A stretch of 64,000 nt of DNA, taken from the NCBI RefSeq assembly GCF_022376295.1, contig NZ_CP060140.1, positions 2,608,356 through 2,672,355 of the forward strand. Direction: 5' to 3'. The number at the start of each line of letters is the position of its first letter. Within the stretch, counting starts at the first letter, position 1. The stretch comes from Nodularia sphaerocarpa UHCC 0038. Its GTDB lineage: Bacteria; Cyanobacteriota; Cyanobacteriia; Cyanobacteriales; Nostocaceae. The position numbers and the translations under genes were made by a program. A model generated the notes under the pieces. The model saw only the letters and a list, made by a program, of their open reading frames with translations. It ran no database searches and was not told the origin of the DNA. Shown piece after piece: positions 1-9,107 of the stretch.

Positions 1-669
1 CGGATTTTAGTACCACAGGGATGTCCTCCCAATGCACTAACGCAAAGACTAGCGGCGCTGGGACTGCTTCCACCTGCTACCGACCCTACTGTTCCTGCTA
101 CCCCAACACCAGATCAGAGAAGATTGGGTGTGGGCGGTGAAGCACCTGATTCAGATAGTCTAGGACTAAATCCCTGTCCTGGTATTTACTACGAAGAGCC
201 TTTTAATACTCAAAATGTCGTACCTGAAGGATGCCCACCTAATGCTCTCACGCAACAACTGTTAGCACAAGGAATTCCACCCAGTCAAGCTGTACCGACA
301 CGTCCACCAGTTACGCCAATTCAACCACCTTTACCAGAAGATCAACAGCCACCCAGCACCAAAATTTCCCTGACTAATGGTAGGGTAAATATCAGCTTGA
401 TCAATGATAGTGGGGCTGAGGTGACTTATGAGGTGGTTGGCGATACACCAGCGCGATCGCTTGCAGGGAAATCAGATATAATGCTGCGAGATTTAACTGC
501 ACCAGTAACTTTGACATTCTTTCGTGAAGATGGCGGATTGCTTCAGGTGACTCCCCAGCCTTCTGCGGAAACAGGAATGATTGAAGTGAGATTGAACGCC
601 ACAACTGATGTACAGGAAGATAAAAATACTGTGCGGATTCAAGAGGATGGTACAGTGTTCTTGAATTAG
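1..669 (+). CDS. Secreted/structural repeat protein, 3' portion (5' end outside window)
   Basis: The reading frame is open from base 1, so the gene is cut by the left edge; the TTG at 124 is not a convincing start. The visible protein has a proline-rich N-terminal part with two copies of a module containing the core PPNALTQ (around bases 13-66 and 223-285), each preceded by VP(Q/E)GC. A serine/valine-rich beta-type C-terminal domain of about 100 residues (TNGRVNISLINDSG onward) follows. I do not recognise a named family. Low complexity and Pro/Thr/Gln spacers suggest an exported or cell-surface protein, but the signal peptide, if any, lies outside the window. It converges with the TPR gene on the other strand. 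Confidence 0.6.
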   Translation, partial: RILVPQGCPPNALTQRLAALGLLPPATDPTVPATPTPDQRRLGVGGEAPDSDSLGLNPCPGIYYEEPFNTQNVVPEGCPPNALTQQLLAQGIPPSQAVPTRPPVTPIQPPLPEDQQPPSTKISLTNGRVNISLINDSGAEVTYEVVGDTPARSLAGKSDIMLRDLTAPVTLTFFREDGGLLQVTPQPSAETGMIEVRLNATTDVQEDKNTVRIQEDGTVFLN

Positions 670-718
670 AACCCCACCCCGCCTGCGGAGGAGGGGAGAA
701 AAATAAATATTGCACTTA

Positions 719-753
719 CCAATGACTAATGACCAATGACCAATGACCAATAA
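719..753. repeat. Heptamer tandem repeat (CCAATGA)n
   Basis: Five consecutive 7-base units of the form CCAATGA with single-base variants lie between two convergent genes. The same heptamer recurs elsewhere in the window (52.57 kb, and as its complement variant near 53.43 kb), which matches the short tandemly repeated sequences known from heterocystous cyanobacteria. Confidence 0.85.
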
Positions 754-757
754 CGAA

Positions 758-1783
758 TTACCGCTTCAGCATTTGAGTCAATTTATCAATTAATTGCACT
801 TCTTGTTTGCTATCCTCAAGGGTTTTTGCTAATATTATTGCCCGTTCATAGAAATTACGAGCTGTTGAGTAATCATTTAGCTGCTCGTATAAATGAGCAT
901 AAGATTCAAAAGATTTTAATTCTTCTCGAAGACTTTGTAATTCCTGGGCAATTGTTAAACGTTGTTCGAGTAAATCAAAAGCACGCTGATAACGTCCTAC
1001 ATGACTGTGGGCGAATACTAAACCGTCAATTGCGCGTAATTGATTAGTGCGATCGCCGCTTGTTTGAGCAATTCGTAATGCTGCCCCATAAGTGCCAATT
1101 GTATCAGGATAATTTCTGGCTTCTAAGTAGGCATCACCTAAATTATTCAGCGTATTGGCTTCACCGACGCTATCACCAGTTTGACGGCGGAAATTGAGCG
1201 CCGTTTCATAGAGTATAATTGCTTTGTTATACTCTCCAACTCTGACTGCTGCCAAACCTAAGTTATTTAAAGATAATCCTTCACCTTCAATATTTTTAAC
1301 ATGACGCGCAATTGTCAGCGCTTCTTCACTGGTTTTACCTGCGGCTATGGGTTCACCTTTTTGCAGTAACAAGGTGCTGATATTATTTAAGCCAAAAATT
1401 TGACCTTGAAAGTCTTTTGTATCACGAGCGATCGCTAAACGTCGGCGCAAAGCGTCTTCCGCTTCTTTGAGGCGATTTAGCTGAATATAAGACATTCCCA
1501 GCAAATCATAAATTAGTCCTTGCGCCTTGACATCACCAATGGCATGATAAATTTCCAATGCTGATAAACCTGATGTCACAGCTTTATCAGCAAATCCCGA
1601 AGCATATTGTTGCTCACCGATCCGCAGCAATATATCCGCCTGTTCTCTAGATTGTCGCCTACTTGAACTACTCACAGGGCGGTGGAGTTGTTGCGTAATA
1701 TCACCAGCACGCGCCACTGTCGGACTCAGTAAACTAATAAAAAGTAAAGCGTAACACCCTGGTAATAAATGCCGTTGTTTCAT
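758..1783 (-). CDS. Secreted tetratricopeptide repeat protein
   Basis: I chose the ATG at 1783, because it begins directly with a signal peptide (MKQRH, then a hydrophobic stretch ending near VARA); an upstream in-frame start at 1828 would add 15 residues before it. The mature protein of about 315 residues consists almost wholly of TPR helices, with recurring AEDALRR, ALTIARH, NNLGLAAVRVGEYNKAI and NNLGDAYLEARNY motifs typical of the TPR_12 group. Such proteins act as periplasmic or surface scaffolds for protein-protein contacts. No catalytic domain is visible. It stands alone, with a divergent arrangement on neither side. Partner unknown. Confidence 0.8.
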   Translation of the reverse strand: MKQRHLLPGCYALLFISLLSPTVARAGDITQQLHRPVSSSSRRQSREQADILLRIGEQQYASGFADKAVTSGLSALEIYHAIGDVKAQGLIYDLLGMSYIQLNRLKEAEDALRRRLAIARDTKDFQGQIFGLNNISTLLLQKGEPIAAGKTSEEALTIARHVKNIEGEGLSLNNLGLAAVRVGEYNKAIILYETALNFRRQTGDSVGEANTLNNLGDAYLEARNYPDTIGTYGAALRIAQTSGDRTNQLRAIDGLVFAHSHVGRYQRAFDLLEQRLTIAQELQSLREELKSFESYAHLYEQLNDYSTARNFYERAIILAKTLEDSKQEVQLIDKLTQMLKR

Positions 1784-1881
1784 AAAATTTACCGATACAA
1801 TTGCGGCTTTAGGTAGAAGGTTTCCCAAAAAGAATTATTTTTCTTAAATGAAAACTAGCAGATTACGCATTTATACATAGA

Positions 1882-2511
1882 CTATGATTGCACAAAATCT
1901 TCGCCCAAGTAGATGAAGCGGATGTCTGCTGGTAATTTGTCCTCTAGCATAGAATAGCCTTCCTGGAGAAAATTGGCTACTTCGAGCGGCGATATTTTTT
2001 CTCCTTCGGCTTGCAGGTAAGCCGCAATTCTGGTTTCACTCCAGTGGAAAGTTTGAGCCATTAAAACCATTAAGCGCAACATAGGTGGTAGTTGATCTAA
2101 CGCCTGTTCTACATAGCACCATAGCGGTGGGGAAGTGGCTGACAAAGAATAATGAATGGCTTCGGTTGGTGGTAGTTGAATCTCATTGATACAGAAAGCG
2201 GTGATATTAATCAGCCAATTTTGCAAAGTTAAAGCTTCTGGGCTGGATGAAGAATCAGCTAAATTGAGTCCACCGAGTTCGTAATAGATATGTTTCCAAG
2301 TTAAAGCAAACAAATAATCTGCCTGCACAGGCGATCGCGCTGAATGCTGAATCAAGGTGTAGACTATAGGGCTATAACGGCAAAAAATCACCGTAAAATA
2401 CTTACCAGCATCAGGATAACTCTGAAATAGACTCAGCAGTTCCTGATCACTGTGATGAAACAGCGACTTCACTAGCGGGTGATTAGCTTCGGGAAAATGG
2501 GGAATTTGCAT
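1882..2511 (-). CDS. Putative sigma-70-family (ECF-like) factor
   Basis: The ATG at 2511 (MQIPHFPE) is preferred over the one at 2577 because the first 22 residues look unlike the rest. The roughly 209-residue protein has an N-terminal helical part (DQELLSLFQSYPDAGKYFTVIFCRYSP) resembling sigma region 2. A C-terminal part (LDQLPPMLRLMVLMAQTFHWSETRIAAYL) resembles the region 4 pattern in which a 'LP...' helix precedes a helix-turn-helix. The match is weak: the usual basic DNA-contact residues are sparse. If correct it would direct RNA polymerase to a small regulon; no anti-sigma gene is adjacent. It could instead be a degenerate or adaptor relative. Confidence 0.5.
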   Translation of the reverse strand: MQIPHFPEANHPLVKSLFHHSDQELLSLFQSYPDAGKYFTVIFCRYSPIVYTLIQHSARSPVQADYLFALTWKHIYYELGGLNLADSSSSPEALTLQNWLINITAFCINEIQLPPTEAIHYSLSATSPPLWCYVEQALDQLPPMLRLMVLMAQTFHWSETRIAAYLQAEGEKISPLEVANFLQEGYSMLEDKLPADIRFIYLGEDFVQS

Positions 2512-2686
2512 AACTTGGGAGTAGATCGTAGTTAAAATAGTATTTATAATGCCAATCGTGCGCTTATCTGCATACAATCCAGGCTGTAATCTGTTCGTTG
2601 CTAAGACTCAGACTACTTTAGTATTGATAAACTAAGAACATCGACAATAATAAAAGTTCTCCCTTATATAATCTTTTGGTTTGTTC

Positions 2687-3283
2687 ATGGTTATAGCAGC
2701 TAATGTGATGCCTTTCTTATTCGCCCCTCTAACTTCAGGCTCTTTTTTGTCTTCCTTGCCCTTGGATAGCTTATTTTCTACCCAAGGTATTATGGTGATG
2801 TTGCTGGCGGCTTATGCCGGCGCTATGTGGATGTTTCTCACCAGTGCGCCCAAAGTACACACTGTCATGGTGTCTGACTTAGAAATTGCCCGACAGTTGT
2901 ATGAAGGGCTGCTAGATTTGCCAGCCGCCGAAGTACCTTTGCACTACTACTACAACTACGAACAAACTTTAGGCGCTACTGGTATTGATCCACTTTATAT
3001 GTCTACCAGTCCCAGTTGGTCGAATAAAGTGATGAATAATGCTAACGATGGGTTGTGGTATCAAATGAAAAAAAATACCCAGTTGCACGTCATTACCGGG
3101 GCTAGTTTGGGTCATAAAAATCAGCAACGTCATGTTTGTTTTGATCGTGACTGCTTGGATCTGATTTTATTACGAGTGGAAATGCGCGGTTTGAAATTCA
3201 AGATTCGCAACCAAAAGCCCCTCAATTTTTTGGTGAAGGACTATGAAGGACGGGTGATTGAAATCGCGGAAGTGGCAAATTAG
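2687..3283 (+). CDS. Membrane-anchored VOC (glyoxalase-like) domain protein
   Basis: ATG 2687 is preferred to the TTG at 2681. The first 50 residues contain one or two hydrophobic segments (MPFLFAP..., GIMVMLLAAYAGAMWMFLTS). The rest resembles a single vicinal-oxygen-chelate module: KVHTVMVSDLEIARQLYEGLLDLP is the classic opening beta-alpha unit in which a metalloenzyme domain recognises 'the species pair', and RHVCFDRDCLDLILLRVEMRG with LNFLVKDYEGRVIEIAEV is the closing half. Substrate is unknown. The family appears to be conserved in cyanobacteria; the membrane anchor suggests action at the thylakoid or plasma membrane. Confidence 0.6.
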   Translation: MVIAANVMPFLFAPLTSGSFLSSLPLDSLFSTQGIMVMLLAAYAGAMWMFLTSAPKVHTVMVSDLEIARQLYEGLLDLPAAEVPLHYYYNYEQTLGATGIDPLYMSTSPSWSNKVMNNANDGLWYQMKKNTQLHVITGASLGHKNQQRHVCFDRDCLDLILLRVEMRGLKFKIRNQKPLNFLVKDYEGRVIEIAEVAN

Positions 3284-3416
3284 TTATGTTGGGTGTTGCA
3301 GTTTTGAACTGATCAACACCCAACTTCCTCATAGCAATACTATTTGATTATCGAACCGCCAAGTCGCCCGCGCGCAGCGATGCCCGCAAGGGCTGTAGTG
3401 CGCCAAGTGAAGAAGG

Positions 3417-3860
3417 ATGTACACCTCACACCGATATGAAGCGGATTTCTATGGTTGGACTCAAGAGCAAATTAATTTGCTTCAGAATCAACAATGGGAT
3501 AAATTAGATACTTTTAACCTGATTGAAGAAATTGCTACTTTGGGCAGAAGAGAACGGCAAGAACTGAGAAATCGGTTAGGGTTGTTATTAGGACATTTAT
3601 TAAAATGGCAGTTTCAAGCAGAGAAACGCAGCAATAGTTGGTTAGGTACAATTCGAGAACAACGTGTGCAAATTAGGCTATTGCTGCAAGATAGCCCTAG
3701 TTTAAAACCCTATTTAGCTCAAGTTTTTCCCGATGCGTATGAATTAGGATTAGCTTTAGCAATTCGAGAGACTCAATTGGGTGAACAGGTATTTCCAGAA
3801 ATATGTCCTTACACTCTAGAAGAAACACTAAACCCTGATTTTTTCGCAGAAATGAATTAA
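3417..3860 (+). CDS. DUF29 family protein
   Basis: This 147-residue protein has the DUF29 signature: a start of the type YEADFYGWTQEQINLL, then LDTFNLIEEIATLGRRERQEL and LLGHLLKWQFQ, ending with a C-terminal helix rich in YELGLALAIRET. The family is greatly expanded in cyanobacteria and usually occurs as isolated genes. Its function is unknown. The start is the ATG at 3417, which lies shortly after a GC-rich repeat-like stretch (3365-3400). Length is normal for the family. Confidence 0.85.
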   Translation: MYTSHRYEADFYGWTQEQINLLQNQQWDKLDTFNLIEEIATLGRRERQELRNRLGLLLGHLLKWQFQAEKRSNSWLGTIREQRVQIRLLLQDSPSLKPYLAQVFPDAYELGLALAIRETQLGEQVFPEICPYTLEETLNPDFFAEMN

Positions 3861-3944
3861 AATTAATATAGTTAATTCCAAAGTGTTAATTTTCCAAGCT
3901 TCAACTCTCATCGTCAGCAATGGTTATTGTTTCAAGGTGATGTT

Positions 3945-6161
3945 ATGAGTGCTGAGAAAACACCAGATGTCGGCGGCGGAATGTCTGTGATTAAATACTG
4001 GGCAGAAAAAAGCATATCTGCTGATGGTGTCCAGGTTTGGCAGAAATTATTTCACAAAAGTGCTTGTCTTTCCTGCGCGTGGGGGACAGGTGGACAAAAG
4101 GGCGGTTTTGTCAATGAAGATGGGGAAGTTTTACAACGCTGCGCTAAAAGTGTAGAAGCGATCGCCTCGGAATTACAAGCAGAAACTACGTTTGAAACCC
4201 AGTATAATTTATGCCAATTACAACAATTAAATTCCCAGGCAGCAAATAACTTAGGTAGGTTAAGTCATCCTTTAATTTTACGTTCTGGGAGTTCCCACTA
4301 TGAGCGGATTTCTTGGGATGAAGTTTATCAAATTGCCGAGACAGCATTTCAAAAACCACCGCAGAAATTAGCTTCTTACAGTTCCGGGAGATCATCGAAT
4401 GAAGCGGCATTTTTATTACAATTGATGATGCGATCGCTTGATTCCAATAACCTCGCCGACTGTTCAGACTTGTGTCATGCAGCTTCCACCGTCGGATTAA
4501 ATCAAACGTTCGGTTCTGGAACTTCCACAGTAAGTTTAGAAAGTCTCAAACAAGCCGATTGTATAGTTTTAATAGGTTCCAACGCCCCCGCAAATCATCC
4601 CCGATTAATGAATGAATTAATCAAATTACGGGAAAGAGGCGGTAAAGTAATCATTGTCAACCCCACAGTAGAAGTTGGTTTAGTTAAATTCTCCTCCCCA
4701 GCCTATCCCATCAAATCCTTACTAGCTGGTGGTTCCGAAATCTCCTCATTGTACCTGCAACCAATACCCGGTAGTGATGTCGCTTTATTTGTCGGGATTC
4801 AAAAAGCATTAATAGCCGAAAATTTAATTAAATCAGATTTTCTCCGAGCCTATACCGAAGACTGGGAAAACATTATTCAAAATGCCCAAACTACCCCTTG
4901 GGAAACCATCACTGCAACTTGTGGGATTTCCCAAGCCGAAATCATCGCCGCCGCCCGAATAATTGGCACATCTACAGGTGTAGTATTTGCTTGGGCGATG
5001 GGAGTCACGCAACAAGAAAACGGTGTTGATAACATTCATAGTATTGCCAATACAGCCCTATTAACAGGAAATATTGGCAAGCCCGGTGCAGGTACAATGC
5101 CGATTCGCGGACATTCAAACGTCCAAGGATTTGGCTCTATGGGTGTCACCATCAACTTAAAAAAGGAAATTCAGCAAGCTTTAGAAAAACTTTTACAACG
5201 TCCTCTGAGCCGTATTCCTGGCTACGATACCAGGGCATTAATTACAGCTGCGGAAAGGGGAGAAGTTGACACATTGATTTGTTTGGGAGGAAATCTCTAT
5301 GCAGCCAACCCAGATTTAAACCAAGCAAAACGCGCCTTGGGAAAAATTACCACTATTTTTTATGTTGCTACCAAACCGAATATGGGACATTTTCACGGTT
5401 TAGCCCAGCAAAATACAATTATTCTCCCAGTATTTACGCGCTTTGAGAATCCCCACAAAACCACCACTGAATCGGGTAATAATTTTGTGCGTCTCAATGA
5501 TGCAGGAAAAACTCATTTAAAAACGGCTGATTTGATTTCAGAAATAGAATTAATTACAGAAATTGCCCATAGAGTTTTAGGAGATACGCCGATAAATTGG
5601 CGTAGACTTCAAGACCCAAAGTACATCCGCGAACTGATTGCGAAGACGATTCCCGGTTACGAAAAAATTGCCGAAATTGATAAAACAGGCGAAGAATTTA
5701 CCATTGCTGGGAGGATTTTAGATACACCCAAGTTTGCCACATCTACAGGTAAAGCTAAGATGTTTGTGACTGCTTTACCAAAGTTAAATTTACCAAATAA
5801 AGCAGATTTTGGTTTCACAGAATCAACCCCAGGAATCGTCTTAATTTTGGGAACAGGCAGAAGTTATTCCCAACATAATACAGTTGTTTATAAAGAAGGG
5901 GATTATTATCGAGGAATTCCCCATCGTAATTGTATTTTGATGAATATTCAAGATATAGAAACAGCAGGTTTTAGCGAACATCAAAGAGTAACAGTGCAAG
6001 GTGACGCAGGTAAATTAGAAAATGTAGAAATTATTTGCGGAGACATTCGCCCAGGTGCAGCGATGATGTTTTATCCTGAAGTCAACGTAATTTTTCAAGC
6101 CAAAATAGACCAGCGTTCTGGTACACCTGCTTATAAAAGAGTGCCTGTATTTGTTTATTAA
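3945..6161 (+). CDS. FdhF/YdeP-family molybdopterin oxidoreductase
   Basis: Starting at ATG 3945 (MSAEK), this is a 738-residue member of the molybdopterin oxidoreductase family related to the alpha subunit of formate dehydrogenase and to YdeP. Near the N-terminus C41, C44 and C66 occupy the site where related enzymes bind an iron-sulfur cluster, but the spacing is not the full four-Cys pattern of FdhF. The bis-MGD fold is shown by IVLIGSNAPANHPRL, GAGTMPIRGHSNVQGFG and LICLGGNLYAANPD, and by the C-terminal molydopterin dinucleotide domain (LILGTGRSYSQHNT). No FdhD, NADH-linked subunit or membrane partner is adjacent, so electron donor and substrate are unknown. Formate activity should not be assumed. 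Confidence 0.85.
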   Translation: MSAEKTPDVGGGMSVIKYWAEKSISADGVQVWQKLFHKSACLSCAWGTGGQKGGFVNEDGEVLQRCAKSVEAIASELQAETTFETQYNLCQLQQLNSQAANNLGRLSHPLILRSGSSHYERISWDEVYQIAETAFQKPPQKLASYSSGRSSNEAAFLLQLMMRSLDSNNLADCSDLCHAASTVGLNQTFGSGTSTVSLESLKQADCIVLIGSNAPANHPRLMNELIKLRERGGKVIIVNPTVEVGLVKFSSPAYPIKSLLAGGSEISSLYLQPIPGSDVALFVGIQKALIAENLIKSDFLRAYTEDWENIIQNAQTTPWETITATCGISQAEIIAAARIIGTSTGVVFAWAMGVTQQENGVDNIHSIANTALLTGNIGKPGAGTMPIRGHSNVQGFGSMGVTINLKKEIQQALEKLLQRPLSRIPGYDTRALITAAERGEVDTLICLGGNLYAANPDLNQAKRALGKITTIFYVATKPNMGHFHGLAQQNTIILPVFTRFENPHKTTTESGNNFVRLNDAGKTHLKTADLISEIELITEIAHRVLGDTPINWRRLQDPKYIRELIAKTIPGYEKIAEIDKTGEEFTIAGRILDTPKFATSTGKAKMFVTALPKLNLPNKADFGFTESTPGIVLILGTGRSYSQHNTVVYKEGDYYRGIPHRNCILMNIQDIETAGFSEHQRVTVQGDAGKLENVEIICGDIRPGAAMMFYPEVNVIFQAKIDQRSGTPAYKRVPVFVY

Positions 6162-6353
6162 AAATGCTCACGGGTTAGTGTTTTTTTATTAAGAAATATC
6201 TAACCACGTTGGCGCTAGCCTCTCCCTTTGGGAGAAGGACGCAAAGTGCGCTAAGGAAGAAGGAATGAAGAGAAACAAAAAGGTTGCGTTACAAGTCATA
6301 TAATAGCTAAAATTTTCTTGTGGACAGCTAATTAAAGATTTAGCCATAAAAAT

Positions 6354-6381
6354 GGTGCGTTAGGCATAGCCATGACGCACC
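6354..6381. repeat. Small inverted repeat between convergent genes
   Basis: A 7-base stem (GGTGCGT/ACGCACC) with a loop that itself contains the palindromic-looking core TAGGCATAGCC lies between the molybdoenzyme and lysS, which converge. It has no U-run, so a terminator role is doubtful. It resembles the larger GGTGCGTTA-containing element at 8862-8958. Confidence 0.5.
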
Positions 6382-6405
6382 GGACTAGTTATATGTTTAA
6401 ATACC

Positions 6406-8091
6406 TTAACTTAATTGTTCATGCTTAAATTTGCCTTTAATGGATTTGTTAAAGTATTGACCTTTGGACGATGCATTGTCTAACTCTTGCTTGACGCTTG
6501 GAGGTACTTTGAAATACTCGTAAACACTGCCACTATCAAATTCAATAGTCAGTGTTTGAGTTTGGGGATTATAGCTAAATTGCTTAATTACGCTGCCTTC
6601 TGGCTTTAGTAACGGAAAGGCGATCGCATCCCGAATACTGGCACAATCAGTTAATAACATCACCAACCGATCAATGCCAATACCTAAACCACCTGTAGGG
6701 GGCATTCCGTATTCCAAAGCTGTGATAAAATCTTCATCCACACCTTGGGCTTCTAAATCACCAGCAGCCTTCAGCGCCGCTTGGGCTTCTAAACGTTCTC
6801 TTTGATCCACTGGATCTGTTAACTCAGAGAAACTGTTAGCCGTCTCTCGCCCCACAATAAATAATTCAAATCTTTCTACTAAACCCGTCTGAGAACGATG
6901 AGGTTTAGCTAAAGGTGAAATTTCTACAGGATAATCAATGACAAAAGTCGGCTGAATTAAGTTTTCCTCTATCTTTTGTTCAAAAGCTGCATTTAAAAGT
7001 TTGCCCATTGATGGGATATCTTCTATACCATGAAGCCCCGCATTTTTACTCGCCGCTTTCGCTTCATCCAATGTCGAAAAAGAATTAAAATCCAAGCCTG
7101 TATATTCTTTAACTAAATCGTGCATCGTCACCCGTCGCCAAGGTGCTGATAAATCTATCGGTGTGCCTTGGTAGGTAATTTGTAGTGTGCCGAGTACCTC
7201 TTGGGCCACAGTGGTAATAATTCCCTCTGTCAGCGCCATCATATCGTTGTAATCAACGTAGGCTTGATAAACCTCAATTGAGGTAAATTCAGGATTGTGG
7301 CGAGTTGATACGCCCTCGTTCCGAAAAATTCGCCCTAATTCAAACACCTTTTCAAACCCACCGACAATCAACCGCTTCAAATGCAGTTCTGTAGCAATTC
7401 GCAGATACAACTGCATTTCTAAGGTGTTGTGGTAAGTCACAAACGGACGCGCATCAGCACCACCAGCTTCACTTTGCAAAACAGGCGTTTCAATTTCCAG
7501 AAAATCCCGTTCTGTCAAATAGCGACGAATCCCCGCAGTAATTTGGGCGCGACGGCGGAAGGTTTGCCGCACTTCGGGATTGACAATCAAATCAACATAG
7601 CGCTGACGGTAGCGTTTCGCCACATCCGTTAAACCATGCCACTTGTCGGGTAGAGGCAGCAAGGATTTTGTCAGGATGCTGTATTCTTTGACGTAAACAG
7701 ATAATTCGCCCTTTTCAGTCCGTTTAATAGTGCCTTTGACTCCCAGAATATCACCTGCATCTGTCAGTTGTTTGAGGTGAGCGAAGGCATCAGCATCAGC
7801 CTCTCCCATGCATTCTTGGATACGGCTTTTCTCTAAGTAAAGTTGAATAGTGCCAGTTTCATCTTGCAGCGTGAAAAAAGCCAGTTTACCGAAAACACGA
7901 CGCGCCATAATGCGTCCAGCAACGGCAACATCTAGATCAACTTCTTCTCCACTGGGTAAATCAGCAAATTTTCCTTGTAATTCGGCTGTGTGATGAGTAG
8001 ACTCCCAACGATAGGCGTAAGGATTAGATCCTAGCTGCTTGAGTTGGTTGACTTTTTCCAGCCTGGCGGCACGGATATCTTCTTCCGACAT
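6406..8091 (-). CDS. lysS: Lysyl-tRNA synthetase, class II, with C-terminal KTSC domain
   Basis: This enzyme charges tRNA(Lys) with lysine. An OB-fold anticodon-binding domain covers about residues 50-150 (VAGRIMARRVFGKLAFFTLQD). The class II catalytic core follows, with motif 2 (IFRNEGVSTRHNPEF) and motif 3 (GLGIGIDRLVMLLTD, about 465-480). Bacterial LysS normally ends soon after motif 3. Here about 56 further residues (from about 506, YNPQTQTLTIEFDSGSVYEY) form a KTSC domain, a module first named from LysS C-termini and also found alone. The ATG at 8091 gives MSEEDIRAARLEKVNQL, a normal LysS beginning. Its role in this tail position is not established. Confidence 0.95.
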   Translation of the reverse strand: MSEEDIRAARLEKVNQLKQLGSNPYAYRWESTHHTAELQGKFADLPSGEEVDLDVAVAGRIMARRVFGKLAFFTLQDETGTIQLYLEKSRIQECMGEADADAFAHLKQLTDAGDILGVKGTIKRTEKGELSVYVKEYSILTKSLLPLPDKWHGLTDVAKRYRQRYVDLIVNPEVRQTFRRRAQITAGIRRYLTERDFLEIETPVLQSEAGGADARPFVTYHNTLEMQLYLRIATELHLKRLIVGGFEKVFELGRIFRNEGVSTRHNPEFTSIEVYQAYVDYNDMMALTEGIITTVAQEVLGTLQITYQGTPIDLSAPWRRVTMHDLVKEYTGLDFNSFSTLDEAKAASKNAGLHGIEDIPSMGKLLNAAFEQKIEENLIQPTFVIDYPVEISPLAKPHRSQTGLVERFELFIVGRETANSFSELTDPVDQRERLEAQAALKAAGDLEAQGVDEDFITALEYGMPPTGGLGIGIDRLVMLLTDCASIRDAIAFPLLKPEGSVIKQFSYNPQTQTLTIEFDSGSVYEYFKVPPSVKQELDNASSKGQYFNKSIKGKFKHEQLS

Positions 8092-8203
8092 GGTAAGGGA
8101 CTAAATAGGGCAAGATATATTATAGATGCTGCAAAAGTTGATAGTGATAGATATTTGTGATCTGTGGGCTACCTCAAGAATGCTAGGCGAGTCAGTCAAG
8201 CCT

Positions 8204-8617
8204 TTAAAGCGAATTTCGAGATGAAATAGCCTGCATTTTCAGGTTAGTAAATTCCATGATCGCATTTACCAGGTCTTTTTGTTCTGGTGGCAAGTTGAGT
8301 TTTTTTAAGCCCTGATTGATATCATCGCCAGAACGCATATCGTGAGCCAGTTTGCTGCGCTGGGATGAATTCAATACTGCCCCGATTTCTCGGTTTCTTC
8401 TCTGACGCACAGCCTGGATTTGTTGCTGCTGTTGCGGTGTCAGGTTGGTATCTGAAAATAAGCTAGCACCAGTATTTGTGTTGTCAATTTGGGCAATAAT
8501 GATACTAGGAATAGGATTGATTTGTACTGGTGCAGCCAGGGCAATTCCTGGAATAAAGATTACAAAGAACAGAGTAGTAGCGAATACAGTTAGCCGTTTT
8601 ATCAGGTGAATTGCCAT
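8204..8617 (-). CDS. Spy/CpxP-like small periplasmic protein
   Basis: A 137-residue protein with a clear signal peptide (hydrophobic segment FATTLFFVIFIPGIALAAP, cleavage near ALA-A). The mature part is helical and charged. It has an LTPQQQQQIQAVRQRRNREI segment followed by a second helical pair (LPPEQKDLVNAIMEF), which resembles the LTxxQ repeats of Spy/CpxP periplasmic chaperone-like proteins. In enterobacteria these proteins respond to envelope stress; that role is not shown here. It lies upstream of lysS on the same strand, about 110 bases away. Confidence 0.6.
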   Translation of the reverse strand: MAIHLIKRLTVFATTLFFVIFIPGIALAAPVQINPIPSIIIAQIDNTNTGASLFSDTNLTPQQQQQIQAVRQRRNREIGAVLNSSQRSKLAHDMRSGDDINQGLKKLNLPPEQKDLVNAIMEFTNLKMQAISSRNSL

Positions 8618-9107
8618 ATTTTCAAGTGCCTACATGAGATTTTGTGCTGAGTTATATTTCAGCAATTTTCCACTGTGTTAGTTAAGGGGACAGCAGTCCA
8701 CCTAGAAAGTATTATCTAACGTCAGGGAATCTGGAAAGATAAATTATGCTAAAGCCTTTATCTATAGGTAAGGTGCTTACTCTACAAAAATACTGTGTGA
8801 ATTTATATTGCGTCTAAGTAAGTCGGCACTAATATTTCAAGCTATATTAACAACTTTTAATGTAGGGTGTGTTGTCGCGCAGGGCAACGCACCGTCAAAA
8901 CTTCGGCTTCAGTGTCAACAATTCAAGGTGCGTTAGCCTACGGCATAACACACCCTACGAACTAAATGAACCACATCTTTATATCTCACGCATCAGCGAA
9001 GCGAAGTACGAAGTACGTTAGGCGCAAAGGAAGAAAGAAATACAGATATCAGCTTGTGGTCTAAATACATGAAAACTGCTGTAACGGGGATATTGCTAAA
9101 CCCGCCC
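8618..9107. other. Spacer of about 490 bases with one inverted-repeat element
   Basis: No credible gene is visible. The region holds the promoter side of the Spy-like gene, the inverted repeat at 8862-8958, and a short GC-rich stretch near 8990-9040 (GCGAAGCGAAGTACG-type) seen in variant form in other spacers of the window. Confidence 0.6.
8862..8958. repeat. 97-base inverted-repeat element
   Basis: The outer arms GTAGGGTGTGTT and AACACACCCTAC are perfect complements. Inner arms (GCAACGCACC and GGTGCGTTAGC) are also largely complementary, so the whole element can fold into one long interrupted hairpin. There is no coding capacity. It looks like one of the small palindromic repeats that are dispersed in Nostoc-type genomes. 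Confidence 0.75.
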
